Positions 1 to 7,933 of a stretch of 64,000 bases of DNA are shown here, piece by piece. The notes under the pieces are model-generated. The model saw only the letters and a list, made by a program, of their open reading frames with translations, ran no database searches and had not been told where the DNA came from. Source of the DNA: Acidobacteriota bacterium (GTDB taxonomy: Bacteria; Acidobacteriota; Terriglobia; Bryobacterales; Bryobacteraceae). Location: contig JANXXI010000186.1 of NCBI GenBank assembly GCA_025350695.1, forward strand, positions 1 through 64,000. The letters run 5' to 3'. How positions within the stretch are numbered: position 1 is the stretch's first letter; the number at the start of each line of letters is the position of its first letter. Made by a program: the position numbers and the translations under genes.

Positions 1-1
1 G

Positions 2-217
2 CCCTATGTTCGTCCACAACCAAAGGTCGGACGCAATGAACAATGCCCCTGCCACTCTGGCCGCAAATACAAAAACTGCTGTTTGCAGAACGAACCCAAT
101 CACACGATCCTCGCTGCGGCTCCTTCGGCGCAGTTAAGGCAAGAAGGCATCGGTACGCCACAAAAGCCCGTCCTTGATCCCATCAACTCTTTATTGCATA
201 ATAACTTAGCTCCCTAA
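2..217 (+). CDS. C-terminal end of a SEC-C motif protein (possibly SecA), 5' end outside window
   Basis: An open frame runs in from the left edge and stops at TAA 215-217. Residues 1-27 read as the zinc-binding tail found at the end of SecA and some other proteins: [11 protein letters not shown] followed by KYKNCC, with the C-x-C-x8-C-C pattern intact. The usual glycine after the second cysteine (CPCGSG) is histidine here (CPCHSG). In SecA this metal-bound tail contacts SecB and ribosomes. About 44 residues follow the last cysteines, which is longer than the few residues normal for SecA, so another SEC-C protein remains possible. The body of the protein is not in the window. Confidence 0.6.
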   Translation, partial: PYVRPQPKVGRNEQCPCHSGRKYKNCCLQNEPNHTILAAAPSAQLRQEGIGTPQKPVLDPINSLLHNNLAP

Positions 218-221
218 GTTA
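202..221. promoter_or_regulatory. 8-bp inverted repeat at the end of the SEC-C gene
   Basis: TAACTTAG (202-209) and CTAAGTTA (214-221) form a perfect inverted repeat with a 4-base loop, overlapping the stop codon of the upstream gene and lying about 45 bases before the sigma factor start. It has no T-run, so it is a weak terminator candidate. It could equally be an operator for the sigma factor gene. Confidence 0.35.
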
Positions 222-263
222 AAGCGATCATCTCTAATAAGGAACGAACAAGGCGTTATCGAT

Positions 264-911
264 TTGGAAGACCAAGATCCATTGCTGAAATTTCCGCAAC
301 CTTCACCATCCATTCGGGTTCAGAAGGATATGATAGCGGTTGCTGCACTGGAACGGGATGCTGAGCTCATGCTCAGGGTCCGCGACGGTGATACCGAAAG
401 CTTCACGTTGTTGCTGAATAAGCATCGCGGGCCGGTAATTCACTTTTTGTACCGAATGGTGCAGAATCAGGCTGTGGCCGAAGAGTTAGCGCAGGAAGTT
501 TTCCTAAGAGTTTACAAGTCGCGGGCGAATTATGAACCCTCGGCGAAGTTTACAACCTGGTTATTCCGCATTGCCAGCCACTTAGCGCTGAATCACATTC
601 GGGATTCAAAGAACGAACGGACTCAGGATAGTATTGATGAGTCCGATGATGACGGACGGACACTGCAAGTAGCGGATCGGGGTATGACTACTGAGCAAGC
701 CATGGTGTACCAGGCAAGGCTTGCGGAAATTCGCCGGGCGATTCGGGTTTTACCGGAAAAACAGCGGGCGGCGGTGGTTATGCACAAGTATCAGGAAATG
801 GAATACTCCCAGATTGCGTTGGTCCTGGAATGTTCGGAGTCGGCGGTAAAGTCGTTGCTGTTTCGGGCCTATGAGACCTTGCGGGTGCGTTTGGCGCACA
901 TGGCCGGCTAG
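264..911 (+). CDS. ECF-family RNA polymerase sigma factor
   Basis: Extracytoplasmic-function sigma factor that should direct RNA polymerase to a small regulon. Region 2 is clear (AEELAQEVFLRVYK, then KFTTWLFRIA), and region 4 has YSQIALVLECSESAVKSLLF for -35 recognition. It is strongly similar to the sigma factor at 27812-28387, so the two are paralogs. The frame opens with a TTG at 264. An ATG at 330 would give a protein almost the same length as its paralog (193 against 191 residues), but its purine-rich stretch lies only one base from that ATG, so the start is unsettled. The next gene, 29 bases on, is a zinc-finger anti-sigma candidate. Confidence 0.9.
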   Translation: MEDQDPLLKFPQPSPSIRVQKDMIAVAALERDAELMLRVRDGDTESFTLLLNKHRGPVIHFLYRMVQNQAVAEELAQEVFLRVYKSRANYEPSAKFTTWLFRIASHLALNHIRDSKNERTQDSIDESDDDGRTLQVADRGMTTEQAMVYQARLAEIRRAIRVLPEKQRAAVVMHKYQEMEYSQIALVLECSESAVKSLLFRAYETLRVRLAHMAG

Positions 912-940
912 GTTACGGAAGCGACAAAGGAGAATTTAGT

Positions 941-1429
941 ATGTCTTGCCCAATTTACGATGAAAGTCCGGACCTGTTGATGGATTTTGCCGCAGGTAAG
1001 CTCGATTGGGAATCGAAGCAACGGATGGATGTTCACGTTAGCAAGTGTGCGATTTGTCATGAAGCGCTAGCGGCGCAGGCTATGGTTTGGAAGGCGCTCG
1101 ACGAGTGGGATGCCGCCCCGGTTTCCATGGATTTCGATGCAAAACTGTATGCGCGAATTGAAACGCAACATGCCACTGTTTGGGGGAATTTGAAATCGTT
1201 GCTGCTGCCCGCGACCACATGGTTCCGGTGGCAGCCGGCCATTGGCATGGCTGGTGTCGGCGCACTGTTTTTAGCCGTGTTCTTATTAAGAACTCCCGCT
1301 CCGGCGGTCCATGGCGACGGTGTCAGAATGGAATCGCACGAAATTGAGCAAGCGGAACTGGCTTTGGACGACGTGGAAATGGTGGATAAGTTGTTTGCCG
1401 AAAGCAAAGGTGAAGCGCAGTCGCTTTAG
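941..1429 (+). CDS. Putative anti-sigma factor with zinc-finger N-terminus and one membrane segment
   Basis: Residues 27-39 contain HVSKCAICH, the H-x3-C-x2-C pattern of zinc-binding anti-sigma domains that clamp ECF sigma factors at the membrane. A single hydrophobic helix follows at roughly residues 97-117 (IGMAGVGALFLAVFLL), then a short acidic tail. AAAGGAG sits a few bases before the ATG. Its place directly after the sigma gene supports it as the cognate regulator. Binding to that sigma factor is inferred, not seen. Confidence 0.75.
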   Translation: MSCPIYDESPDLLMDFAAGKLDWESKQRMDVHVSKCAICHEALAAQAMVWKALDEWDAAPVSMDFDAKLYARIETQHATVWGNLKSLLLPATTWFRWQPAIGMAGVGALFLAVFLLRTPAPAVHGDGVRMESHEIEQAELALDDVEMVDKLFAESKGEAQSL

Positions 1430-1434
1430 CTGCC

Positions 1435-1941
1435 ATGAAACTTCCAATCTTATTAATCGCGTCTTTGATTTCCTTAAACCTCATGGCTCAACCGGCGAAA
1501 AAAGCCGCCAATGCAGCCGCTAGGAAAGAAGCGAAGAAAACGGCGAACCAGAAAGTGCCGCCTATCCTTGAAAAGCTGCGCGGGATGAGCCCCGACGAGC
1601 GTCAGAAGGCGTTGAAAACCCTGCCTCCCGCCCGCCGCCAAAGGCTGGAAGCCAGGCTTGAGGCCTATGACCGCATGAATGTGCGGCAGCGGAAAAACGT
1701 GGAGCGCTTCCAACAACTGCCGCCCGCGCAGCAGCAACAGGTCCGGAAGGTCTACCAGCGTTTCAACCAACTTCCCGATGACCGCAAAGCCACTCTGCGT
1801 CAGGAAGTGGGCAAGATTGCTCCCATGGGCGAGGAAGCGCGGAAGAATTATTTCAACAGCGAAGAATTTCGCGGTAAGTACAACGATCAGGAACAGCAAA
1901 TGATCCATCAACTTGCCGATTCCTTCGCTTCTGAGAAGTAA
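1435..1941 (+). CDS. Exported DUF3106-like protein, charged and proline/glutamine-rich
   Basis: The 168-residue product has a signal peptide (MKLPILLIASLISLNLMAQ) and then a highly charged helical body. It repeats short units such as LPPARRQRL and LPPAQQQQV, typical of DUF3106 proteins often found beside ECF sigma/anti-sigma pairs. It begins five bases after the anti-sigma gene, so the three genes form one operon. Its role is unknown. A periplasmic sensor or chaperone-like part in the envelope-stress circuit is a guess from context. Confidence 0.8.
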   Translation: MKLPILLIASLISLNLMAQPAKKAANAAARKEAKKTANQKVPPILEKLRGMSPDERQKALKTLPPARRQRLEARLEAYDRMNVRQRKNVERFQQLPPAQQQQVRKVYQRFNQLPDDRKATLRQEVGKIAPMGEEARKNYFNSEEFRGKYNDQEQQMIHQLADSFASEK

Positions 1942-2038
1942 AAGATCCCGTTCTAGAGCTACCATTGGGACATTTGATTCGCTAGAATGGTTTGAGCCGA
2001 GTCGCTCACTCACCAGTGACCGTCCGCGAGAACCTTTA

Positions 2039-4711
2039 ATGCTGAAACCCAAGGCAGAACTTCAAGAAGACCTTAACCCCCAAGAAACAAGTGAATGGCT
2101 GGAGGCTCTCGATCAAATAATCGATGAATCCGGACCAGATCGCGTTCAATACCTTCTCAAAGCCGTTGAGCAGCGTGCGTCCATGTATGGCGCCGCTCTT
2201 CCACGGGACATTACTACACCGTATGTCAATACTTTACCGGTAGAGAAGGAGGTCCCCTACCCGGGTGACCGTGAAATTGAACGGCGGATCAAGAGCTTGG
2301 TTCGCTGGAACGCGCAAGCCATGGTGGTGCGCGCTAACAAGAATGATCCAGGCATCGGTGGACACATAGCCACCTATGCCTCACAAGCGGCGTTGATGGA
2401 AGTTGGTTTTAACCACTTCTTCCGCGGCAAGATTGGCGACCAGCCCGGCGATTTGATTTATTTCCAAGGACATGCTTCCCCCGGAATGTATTCCCGGGCA
2501 TTTCTAGAAGGCAGACTGACTGCCAGTCACCTTGAAAACTTCCGGCATGAATTGCGAGATCATCCCGGGCTTTCGTCATATCCGCATCCTTGGTTGATGA
2601 AGGATTTTTGGCAGTTCCCCACCGTTTCGATGGGACTGGGACCGATCAATTCTATCTATCAGGCGCGCTTCATGCGCTACCTCGAAAATCGCGGATTGCT
2701 GCCGCGGACGGATCGTAAGATCTGGGCCTTTCTCGGCGATGGCGAGACCGACGAAGTCGAATCTCTCGGCGCTATAACTTTAGCTTGCCGGGAAAAGCTG
2801 GACAACCTCGTTTTCGTGGTTAACTGCAATCTGCAACGGCTCGATGGACCGGTTCGTGGCAATGGCAAGATCATTCAGGAACTGGAGGGCGTTTTCAGAG
2901 GCGCCGGCTGGAATGTGATCAAGCTGATCTGGGGATCGCAGTGGGATTCGCTACTTGCCCGGGATACCAATGGCCTGTTGCTGAAACGCATGGGCGAGTG
3001 TGTGGACGGGGAGTATCAAGCATACAAAGCCAAAGACGGCGCTTATGTTCGTCGCGAATTCTTTGGCAAATATCCTGAGTTGCTGGAACTGGTAAAGGAT
3101 CTGTCGGACAAAGATATTGAGCAGCTTCGACGCGGTGGGCATGATCCCCACAAGATCTTCAATGCCTATAAATCCGCAACCGAGCACCGTGGAGGTCCGA
3201 CGGTCATTCTTGCCAAGACGGTAAAAGGCTACGGCATGGGGAAGGCTGGGGAAGCCCGTAACCCATCCCATCAACAGAAGAAACTGAATGACGATGAATT
3301 AATCTACTTCCGGGATCGTTTCAATATCCCAATTTCCGATGAGCAAGCTAAACACTGCGACTTCATTGAATTGGATAGAAATAGCCAGGAATGGAAGTAT
3401 ATGCAAGAACGGCGAGCCTTATTGGGTGGGGCCTTGCCTGTGCGCGAACCCAAGGCCATCACCGTTAAGGCTCCATCGCTAGATAAGTTTGCTGATGCCA
3501 TCGCCGGTTCTCAGAGCCGCGCTGTCTCCACCACCATGGCCTTCGTTAACATCCTGAAGGTGTTATTGAAGGATCCGGAATTGGGCAAGTTAGTGATTCC
3601 GATTGTACCGGACGAGGCTCGCACGTTTGGTATGGAATCGCTGTTCCGTCAGATTGGTATTTACGCCAGCCAGGGGCAGGTTTACAATCCTGTCGACTCA
3701 GGCGATATGTTGTTTTACCACGAATCGAAGTCGGGTCAGATTCTGGAAGAGGGCATTACCGAAGCTGGTTCCATGGGTAGCTTTACTGCGGCCGGAACCA
3801 GTTACGCGAACTACGGAATTCCGTTAATTCCTTTCTATATTTACTATTCCATGTTCGGCTTCCAGCGCGTTGGCGATCTGGTTTGGGCCTTTGCCGATTC
3901 GCGTGGCAAAGGGTTCCTGCTGGGTGCGACCGCGGGGCGTACTACATTGAACGGGGAAGGCTTGCAGCATCAGGATGGGCATAGCCATGTATTATCCTCA
4001 ACTGTTCCGACCTGCGCCAGCTATGATCCGTCATATGCTTACGAAATTGCGGTCATTATCCGTGATGGTATTTATCGGATGTACGAGTTGAACGAAGGCC
4101 GCTTCTACTATCTGACTTTGTGCAACCAGGACTACGTGCAGGCTCCCATGCCGGAGGGAGTGGAAGAAGGAATTCTCAAGGGTATCTATCGGTTCAAAGC
4201 GGCCGCGAACGGGCAGCCAAGGGCATTGCTGTTCGGCAGCGGGGCGATCTTTAGTGAAGCGCTGAAGGCATCTGAGATTCTCGCCGGCAAATTCGGAGTG
4301 GAGACGGATTTGTACAGCGTCACCAGCTACAACGAATTGCGTCGTGACGCGCTTTCCGTTGAACGCTGGAACCGTTTGCATCCTGACCAGCCGGAGCGAA
4401 AATCGTATTTGGAACAAGTGTTGGGCAGTGACGGGGTACCTATCATCGCCGCAACGGACTACATGAAGATTGTTCCCGATCAACTTTCGCCATGGTTGTT
4501 GGGCCGCCTGGTTACGTTGGGTACCGATGGCTTTGGACGTAGCGAAAGCCGCGAGTATTTACGCCGCCATTTCGAGGTGGATGCCGCCAGCATTGTGGCT
4601 GCAACGCTTTCCCGGTTGGCGCGAGATGGCCAGTTCGACATGGGCCATGCACGGGCCGCGATTGCTGAGTTGGGTATTGACACCGAACGCGGTGACCCGG
4701 CCTTCGCGTAA
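2039..4711 (+). CDS. aceE: Pyruvate dehydrogenase E1 component, homodimeric type
   Basis: Decarboxylates pyruvate with thiamine diphosphate and passes the acetyl group to lipoyl-E2. From the ATG at 2039 the product is 890 residues, close to the 887 of E. coli AceE. The frame is open back to 1913, but that would overlap the preceding gene. The ThDP/Mg motif GDGETDE lies near residue 233 with NCN about 25 residues later. Typical AceE blocks are present, such as GHASPGMYSRAF, LAKTVKGYGMG and DSRGKGFLLGATAGRTTLNG. No E2 (aceF) or E3 (lpd) gene is next to it, which is unusual because these often form an operon. A strong hairpin terminator follows at 4736. Confidence 0.97.
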   Translation: MLKPKAELQEDLNPQETSEWLEALDQIIDESGPDRVQYLLKAVEQRASMYGAALPRDITTPYVNTLPVEKEVPYPGDREIERRIKSLVRWNAQAMVVRANKNDPGIGGHIATYASQAALMEVGFNHFFRGKIGDQPGDLIYFQGHASPGMYSRAFLEGRLTASHLENFRHELRDHPGLSSYPHPWLMKDFWQFPTVSMGLGPINSIYQARFMRYLENRGLLPRTDRKIWAFLGDGETDEVESLGAITLACREKLDNLVFVVNCNLQRLDGPVRGNGKIIQELEGVFRGAGWNVIKLIWGSQWDSLLARDTNGLLLKRMGECVDGEYQAYKAKDGAYVRREFFGKYPELLELVKDLSDKDIEQLRRGGHDPHKIFNAYKSATEHRGGPTVILAKTVKGYGMGKAGEARNPSHQQKKLNDDELIYFRDRFNIPISDEQAKHCDFIELDRNSQEWKYMQERRALLGGALPVREPKAITVKAPSLDKFADAIAGSQSRAVSTTMAFVNILKVLLKDPELGKLVIPIVPDEARTFGMESLFRQIGIYASQGQVYNPVDSGDMLFYHESKSGQILEEGITEAGSMGSFTAAGTSYANYGIPLIPFYIYYSMFGFQRVGDLVWAFADSRGKGFLLGATAGRTTLNGEGLQHQDGHSHVLSSTVPTCASYDPSYAYEIAVIIRDGIYRMYELNEGRFYYLTLCNQDYVQAPMPEGVEEGILKGIYRFKAAANGQPRALLFGSGAIFSEALKASEILAGKFGVETDLYSVTSYNELRRDALSVERWNRLHPDQPERKSYLEQVLGSDGVPIIAATDYMKIVPDQLSPWLLGRLVTLGTDGFGRSESREYLRRHFEVDAASIVAATLSRLARDGQFDMGHARAAIAELGIDTERGDPAFA

Positions 4712-4735
4712 TCGTCTTAGCTATCATTGGAGGAT

Positions 4736-4792
4736 CGCTCCCTCACGGTCACTGCCGAATCGGCGGTGAATGTCAGGGAGCGTTTTCGTTTT
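4736..4792 (+). terminator. Rho-independent terminator after aceE
   Basis: CGCTCCCT (4736-4743) pairs with AGGGAGCG (4775-4782). An inner stem CACTGCC/GGCGGTG extends the hairpin, and TTTTCGTTTT follows. Confidence 0.85.
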
Positions 4793-4803
4793 AGGGGGAA
4801 TGC

Positions 4804-5730
4804 ATGCTTTTCTTTGATGAAGCTGCCGTGCGGCGGCTCTTGCCGATGACGAAAGCGGTTGAGTTGCTCGAAAGCGCCTTTTCCAGCCTAGCGAAAGGTG
4901 AGGCGGCGAACCAGCCCCGGCGGCGCTTGTTCACTTCTTCAGGCACAGTTCTTCATTCCATGGCGGGCGTTTGTGGGCCGTACCTGGGGACGAAAGTCTA
5001 CTCCACGAATCCGAAACATGGCGCCTGGTTTCTGTTCTGGCTTTTGGATGCCGCCACGGGCCGGCCCTTGGCCTTGTTTGAGGCGAATGCGCTGGGGCAG
5101 ATTCGAACGGGGGCTGCTTCAGGAGCGGCAACTAAGTTACTGGCCAATCCGAATGCTTCCTCCGTTGGCTTGATCGGTAGCGGCTTTCAGGCCCGGGCGC
5201 AGCTTGAGGCGACGCTTGCCGTCCGGCCAATTACCCAGGTTCGAATTTGGAGCCGTAACCGGGAAAAATGCGAAAATTTTGCAAAGGATTTTGGAACCCT
5301 CGTGACAGTCGCGAGTTCGGCGTCTGAGGCGGTCGGCGATGCGCAGATCGTGATAACGGCGACAAATGCCAAAGACCCTGTATTCGAGGCCTCGGACATC
5401 TCGGTCGGGACGCATATCAATGTAATGGGTTCGAATCATCCGGCGCGTCGGGAGATACCTTCGGATTTGCTCGCCCGATGCTCGCGCATCGTGGCCGATT
5501 CCATCGAAGCTTGCCGCATCGAAGCGGGGGATCTGTTACTTGGTCTGAGTGACCCTGAGTGGAGTCGGGTGGAAGACCTGGCAGGCGCTCCGCCGCGGAA
5601 CTCACCAACTGAAATTACTCTCTTCAAGAGTGTTGGCCTTGGGCTGGAAGACGTGGCCGTTGCCGGGTATATTTATGAGTGTGCGTTAGCCTCAGGTTCC
5701 GCGCCATCTATCCCTGTGTTCAGTATGTAA
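4804..5730 (+). CDS. Ornithine cyclodeaminase/mu-crystallin family protein
   Basis: NAD(P)-dependent family whose members include ornithine and lysine cyclodeaminases, archaeal alanine dehydrogenase and ketimine reductases. The 308-residue product has the substrate region with GTKVYSTNP and TGAASGAATKLLA, then a Rossmann nucleotide-binding motif VGLIGSGFQARAQLEA near residue 120. The conserved block VGTHINVMGSNHPARREI, which carries the catalytic aspartate region in the family, holds N rather than D at one common position (GSN). The exact substrate cannot be told from sequence. The gene stands alone between two terminators. Confidence 0.88.
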   Translation: MLFFDEAAVRRLLPMTKAVELLESAFSSLAKGEAANQPRRRLFTSSGTVLHSMAGVCGPYLGTKVYSTNPKHGAWFLFWLLDAATGRPLALFEANALGQIRTGAASGAATKLLANPNASSVGLIGSGFQARAQLEATLAVRPITQVRIWSRNREKCENFAKDFGTLVTVASSASEAVGDAQIVITATNAKDPVFEASDISVGTHINVMGSNHPARREIPSDLLARCSRIVADSIEACRIEAGDLLLGLSDPEWSRVEDLAGAPPRNSPTEITLFKSVGLGLEDVAVAGYIYECALASGSAPSIPVFSM

Positions 5731-5762
5731 CGCAAATCGTTCAGAGAGTATATAATTGTTGG

Positions 5763-5796
5763 GATCACTTGCTCAAAAAGTGTGATCGGTTTTTGG
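5763..5796 (+). terminator. Probable Rho-independent terminator after the cyclodeaminase-family gene
   Basis: GATCAC (5763-5768) pairs with GTGATC (5782-5787) and is followed by GGTTTTTGG. The stem is short (6 bp), so the call is moderate. Confidence 0.5.
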
Positions 5797-5865
5797 TCTC
5801 TAACATTTTTCTCCCCCCCAGTTAGACGAAGATCTATTTCGAACGACTGGATAGGAGGTTGATTA

Positions 5866-6537
5866 ATGCCCAAGTGGGTAGTGCAAGTAGTTGCGTTGGC
5901 TGCCATGGCCGCTTGGTGTTTTCTTTGCGTCAGCTATCACGCATCAGCCATTCCAATCGATTTGAAGGCCAAGGCCGATCTTGCGCTGAAAGCAGCTGGT
6001 TTTGCGGAGACCTCGGGACTTGCCTTTGATGGCCGCATGGCTACACTCACCGGATTTGCGGATGCTCCGGAGATGAGTGCAAAGGCGATCGACACGGTAC
6101 GGTCGGTGAGCGGTGTTTTAGATGTTCAGACGAACATCATTCCCGGATCGAAAACATCGGTTGAGTCGACCCAGTTTGAGGCGAAGTTGCAGGACGTAAT
6201 CGCCGGCAAAATTGTGGAATTCGATCCAGGCCGTTCGACGTTAACTCCCAACGGGAAAGAGGTGTTAAATCAAATGGTTTTGGTTCTAAAAGAATTTCCT
6301 GAAAGGCCCGTGGAAGTTTCCGGGCACACCGATGCTGACGGGTATTACGACATGAACATAACCTTAAGTAAAGAGCGGGCGGCAGCGGTGAAGGCATACT
6401 TGATAACCCAAGGCATCGCGACCGGAAGGTTATACGCGGTAGGGTATGGGCCGGATAATCCTGTAGCGGACAACAACACCAAGGTGGGTCGTCAACAGAA
6501 TCGCCGAATTGAGTTTCATGTAAAGGAGATCCGTTGA
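5866..6537 (+). CDS. BON-domain/OmpA-like envelope protein
   Basis: A signal peptide or N-terminal anchor (residues 1-28) precedes a BON-like segment (about 33-90, ending in VRSVSGVLDVQTNI). An OmpA C-terminal domain follows (about 105-223) with the peptidoglycan-binding signature VEVSGHTDADG and the closing NRRIEF. OmpA domains of this type bind diaminopimelate in peptidoglycan, and the BON domain probably binds membrane or another envelope component. AGGAGG lies just before the ATG. The combination resembles mycobacterial ArfA in domain order only. Confidence 0.88.
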   Translation: MPKWVVQVVALAAMAAWCFLCVSYHASAIPIDLKAKADLALKAAGFAETSGLAFDGRMATLTGFADAPEMSAKAIDTVRSVSGVLDVQTNIIPGSKTSVESTQFEAKLQDVIAGKIVEFDPGRSTLTPNGKEVLNQMVLVLKEFPERPVEVSGHTDADGYYDMNITLSKERAAAVKAYLITQGIATGRLYAVGYGPDNPVADNNTKVGRQQNRRIEFHVKEIR

Positions 6538-6570
6538 GATCTGTCTAGGCAGACAAGGGATATAGAACGA

Positions 6571-7933
6571 ATGGGCTATGGATATGCAGTAATTGCGGTT
6601 GTTTCGTGTACATTGGCCATGGCTGCGCTTGGCGGTTTGATCTTATGGTTGTCACGGCGAGGCAAGCAGAATGAGGTAAATTCCCAGGTAGCGCAACTGA
6701 GAAGTGACCTCGATACCTGCTATACCGAACTCTCCCTGGCGTCGGTAAGCTTATCAGACTTGAGGGCAAAGAATTACGAACTGGCCGGATCATTGTCGAT
6801 CTTCGATTCGCGGGAAAAGGAACTGGAGGCTCGTCTGGCCGCCAAAGAAGCCAACCTACAGGAGTGTGCTCGAAAACGCAGCGACCTTGAAGCGGAAACG
6901 AAAACGCGCAAGACGACGCTGATGACGCTTCAATCGGAATCTGACGGGTTACAGGTACAAATCTCTTTGCTGAATTCCGGGTTGAGGTTCAAAGACGGTC
7001 TGTTAGCTTCACGGGATAGCGAGATAGAAAAACTTCGTGGCGAGCTTGCCGCGAGTGGCTTCACGATCCAACGGCTTGAAGGCGACTGAATGCTTCCGAA
7101 AAGGAGTGGGATGCGTTCGGGGTCGCGGCAAAAGAACATGCCGATGAAATAGCGAGGTTACGCGAGACCGAGACTCTGGCTGCCCAGACGGCAATCGTCG
7201 ATGCACGCGAAGAACAGATGGCGGAACTCAAGCTGAAATTTAGATAGCGGGAAACAGCGAACATTGCCTCATTTGGCGTACTCCTAGAAAAGGCTCGGTG
7301 ATTTCGAGGAGCGAATCAAGGACTTCACAGGCCAAGGCGCCGATCGGGATGCTGCGCTCAAAGCGGCGGAGAGCGTGGCGATGCCGACGAACGATAAGCA
7401 TGTGGCCGACTTAAGCGCTGCGCTCGAGACCACCTAGGCAAAGCTCGAAGGGCAGGGCAAAGAGCTAGTCATGTGGAAAACCAGGTTTCAGTAATTGAAA
7501 CGGATCGAATCAGTGCCTCCCTTTGATCGGGGTTGGGCAGTCAGCGTGGAACATTGAAAGGCTGGGAGAAGCGATTCCATGATTTCTCTGCGACAGAGAG
7601 GCCGGCTATCAGCGCTGTGTCTTCAATTGGCGCCTGCGCAAGTCGCTGAGATGCAGGCGGAAATTCGAAACGACAAAGCTCCTGCAAGCACGAGCGGGAC
7701 GATCTGAAGAAGATTCATGGGCTCGGTCCTGTGCTCGAAAAACGACTCAATGAGGAAGGCATCTACTTCTACCGGCAAATCGCGAATTGGACCGATGCGG
7801 ATATTGTTTACTTTCAGGGCAACTTGCCGGAGTTTCGGATAGGGTCCGGCGCGACAATTGGGTGAAAAGCTCAGTCACTGAGCATGTTAAGAAGTACGGC
7901 GCGACTGCTACAGCAAAGGGAATGCCGGCCTAG
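6571..7933 (+). pseudogene. Decayed membrane-anchored coiled-coil protein with C-terminal helix-hairpin-helix domain
   Basis: The first 172 codons (6571-7089) are open: an N-terminal membrane helix (residues 5-28) and a long coiled coil. After the TGA at 7087 the coiled coil continues in another frame (LNASEKEWDAFGVAAKEHA) to a TAG near 7246. It then runs in a further frame (LGDFEERIKDFTGQGAD) interrupted by a TAG and a TAA, each replacing a likely glutamine codon. Near 7705 the sequence reads LKKIHGLGPVLEKRL, a helix-hairpin-helix domain of the 'LKxIxGIGP' type seen at the end of many coiled-coil proteins. One more frameshift leads to VRRDNWVKSSVTEHVKKYG and the natural stop at 7931-7933. 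Several independent lesions point to true decay rather than one sequencing error. The intact 5' part might still be translated. Confidence 0.85.

Noticed and set aside
5731-5760. TATAAT-like sequence after the cyclodeaminase-family gene as a promoter
   Set aside because: No -35 box at suitable spacing, and a terminator-like hairpin follows within ten bases.
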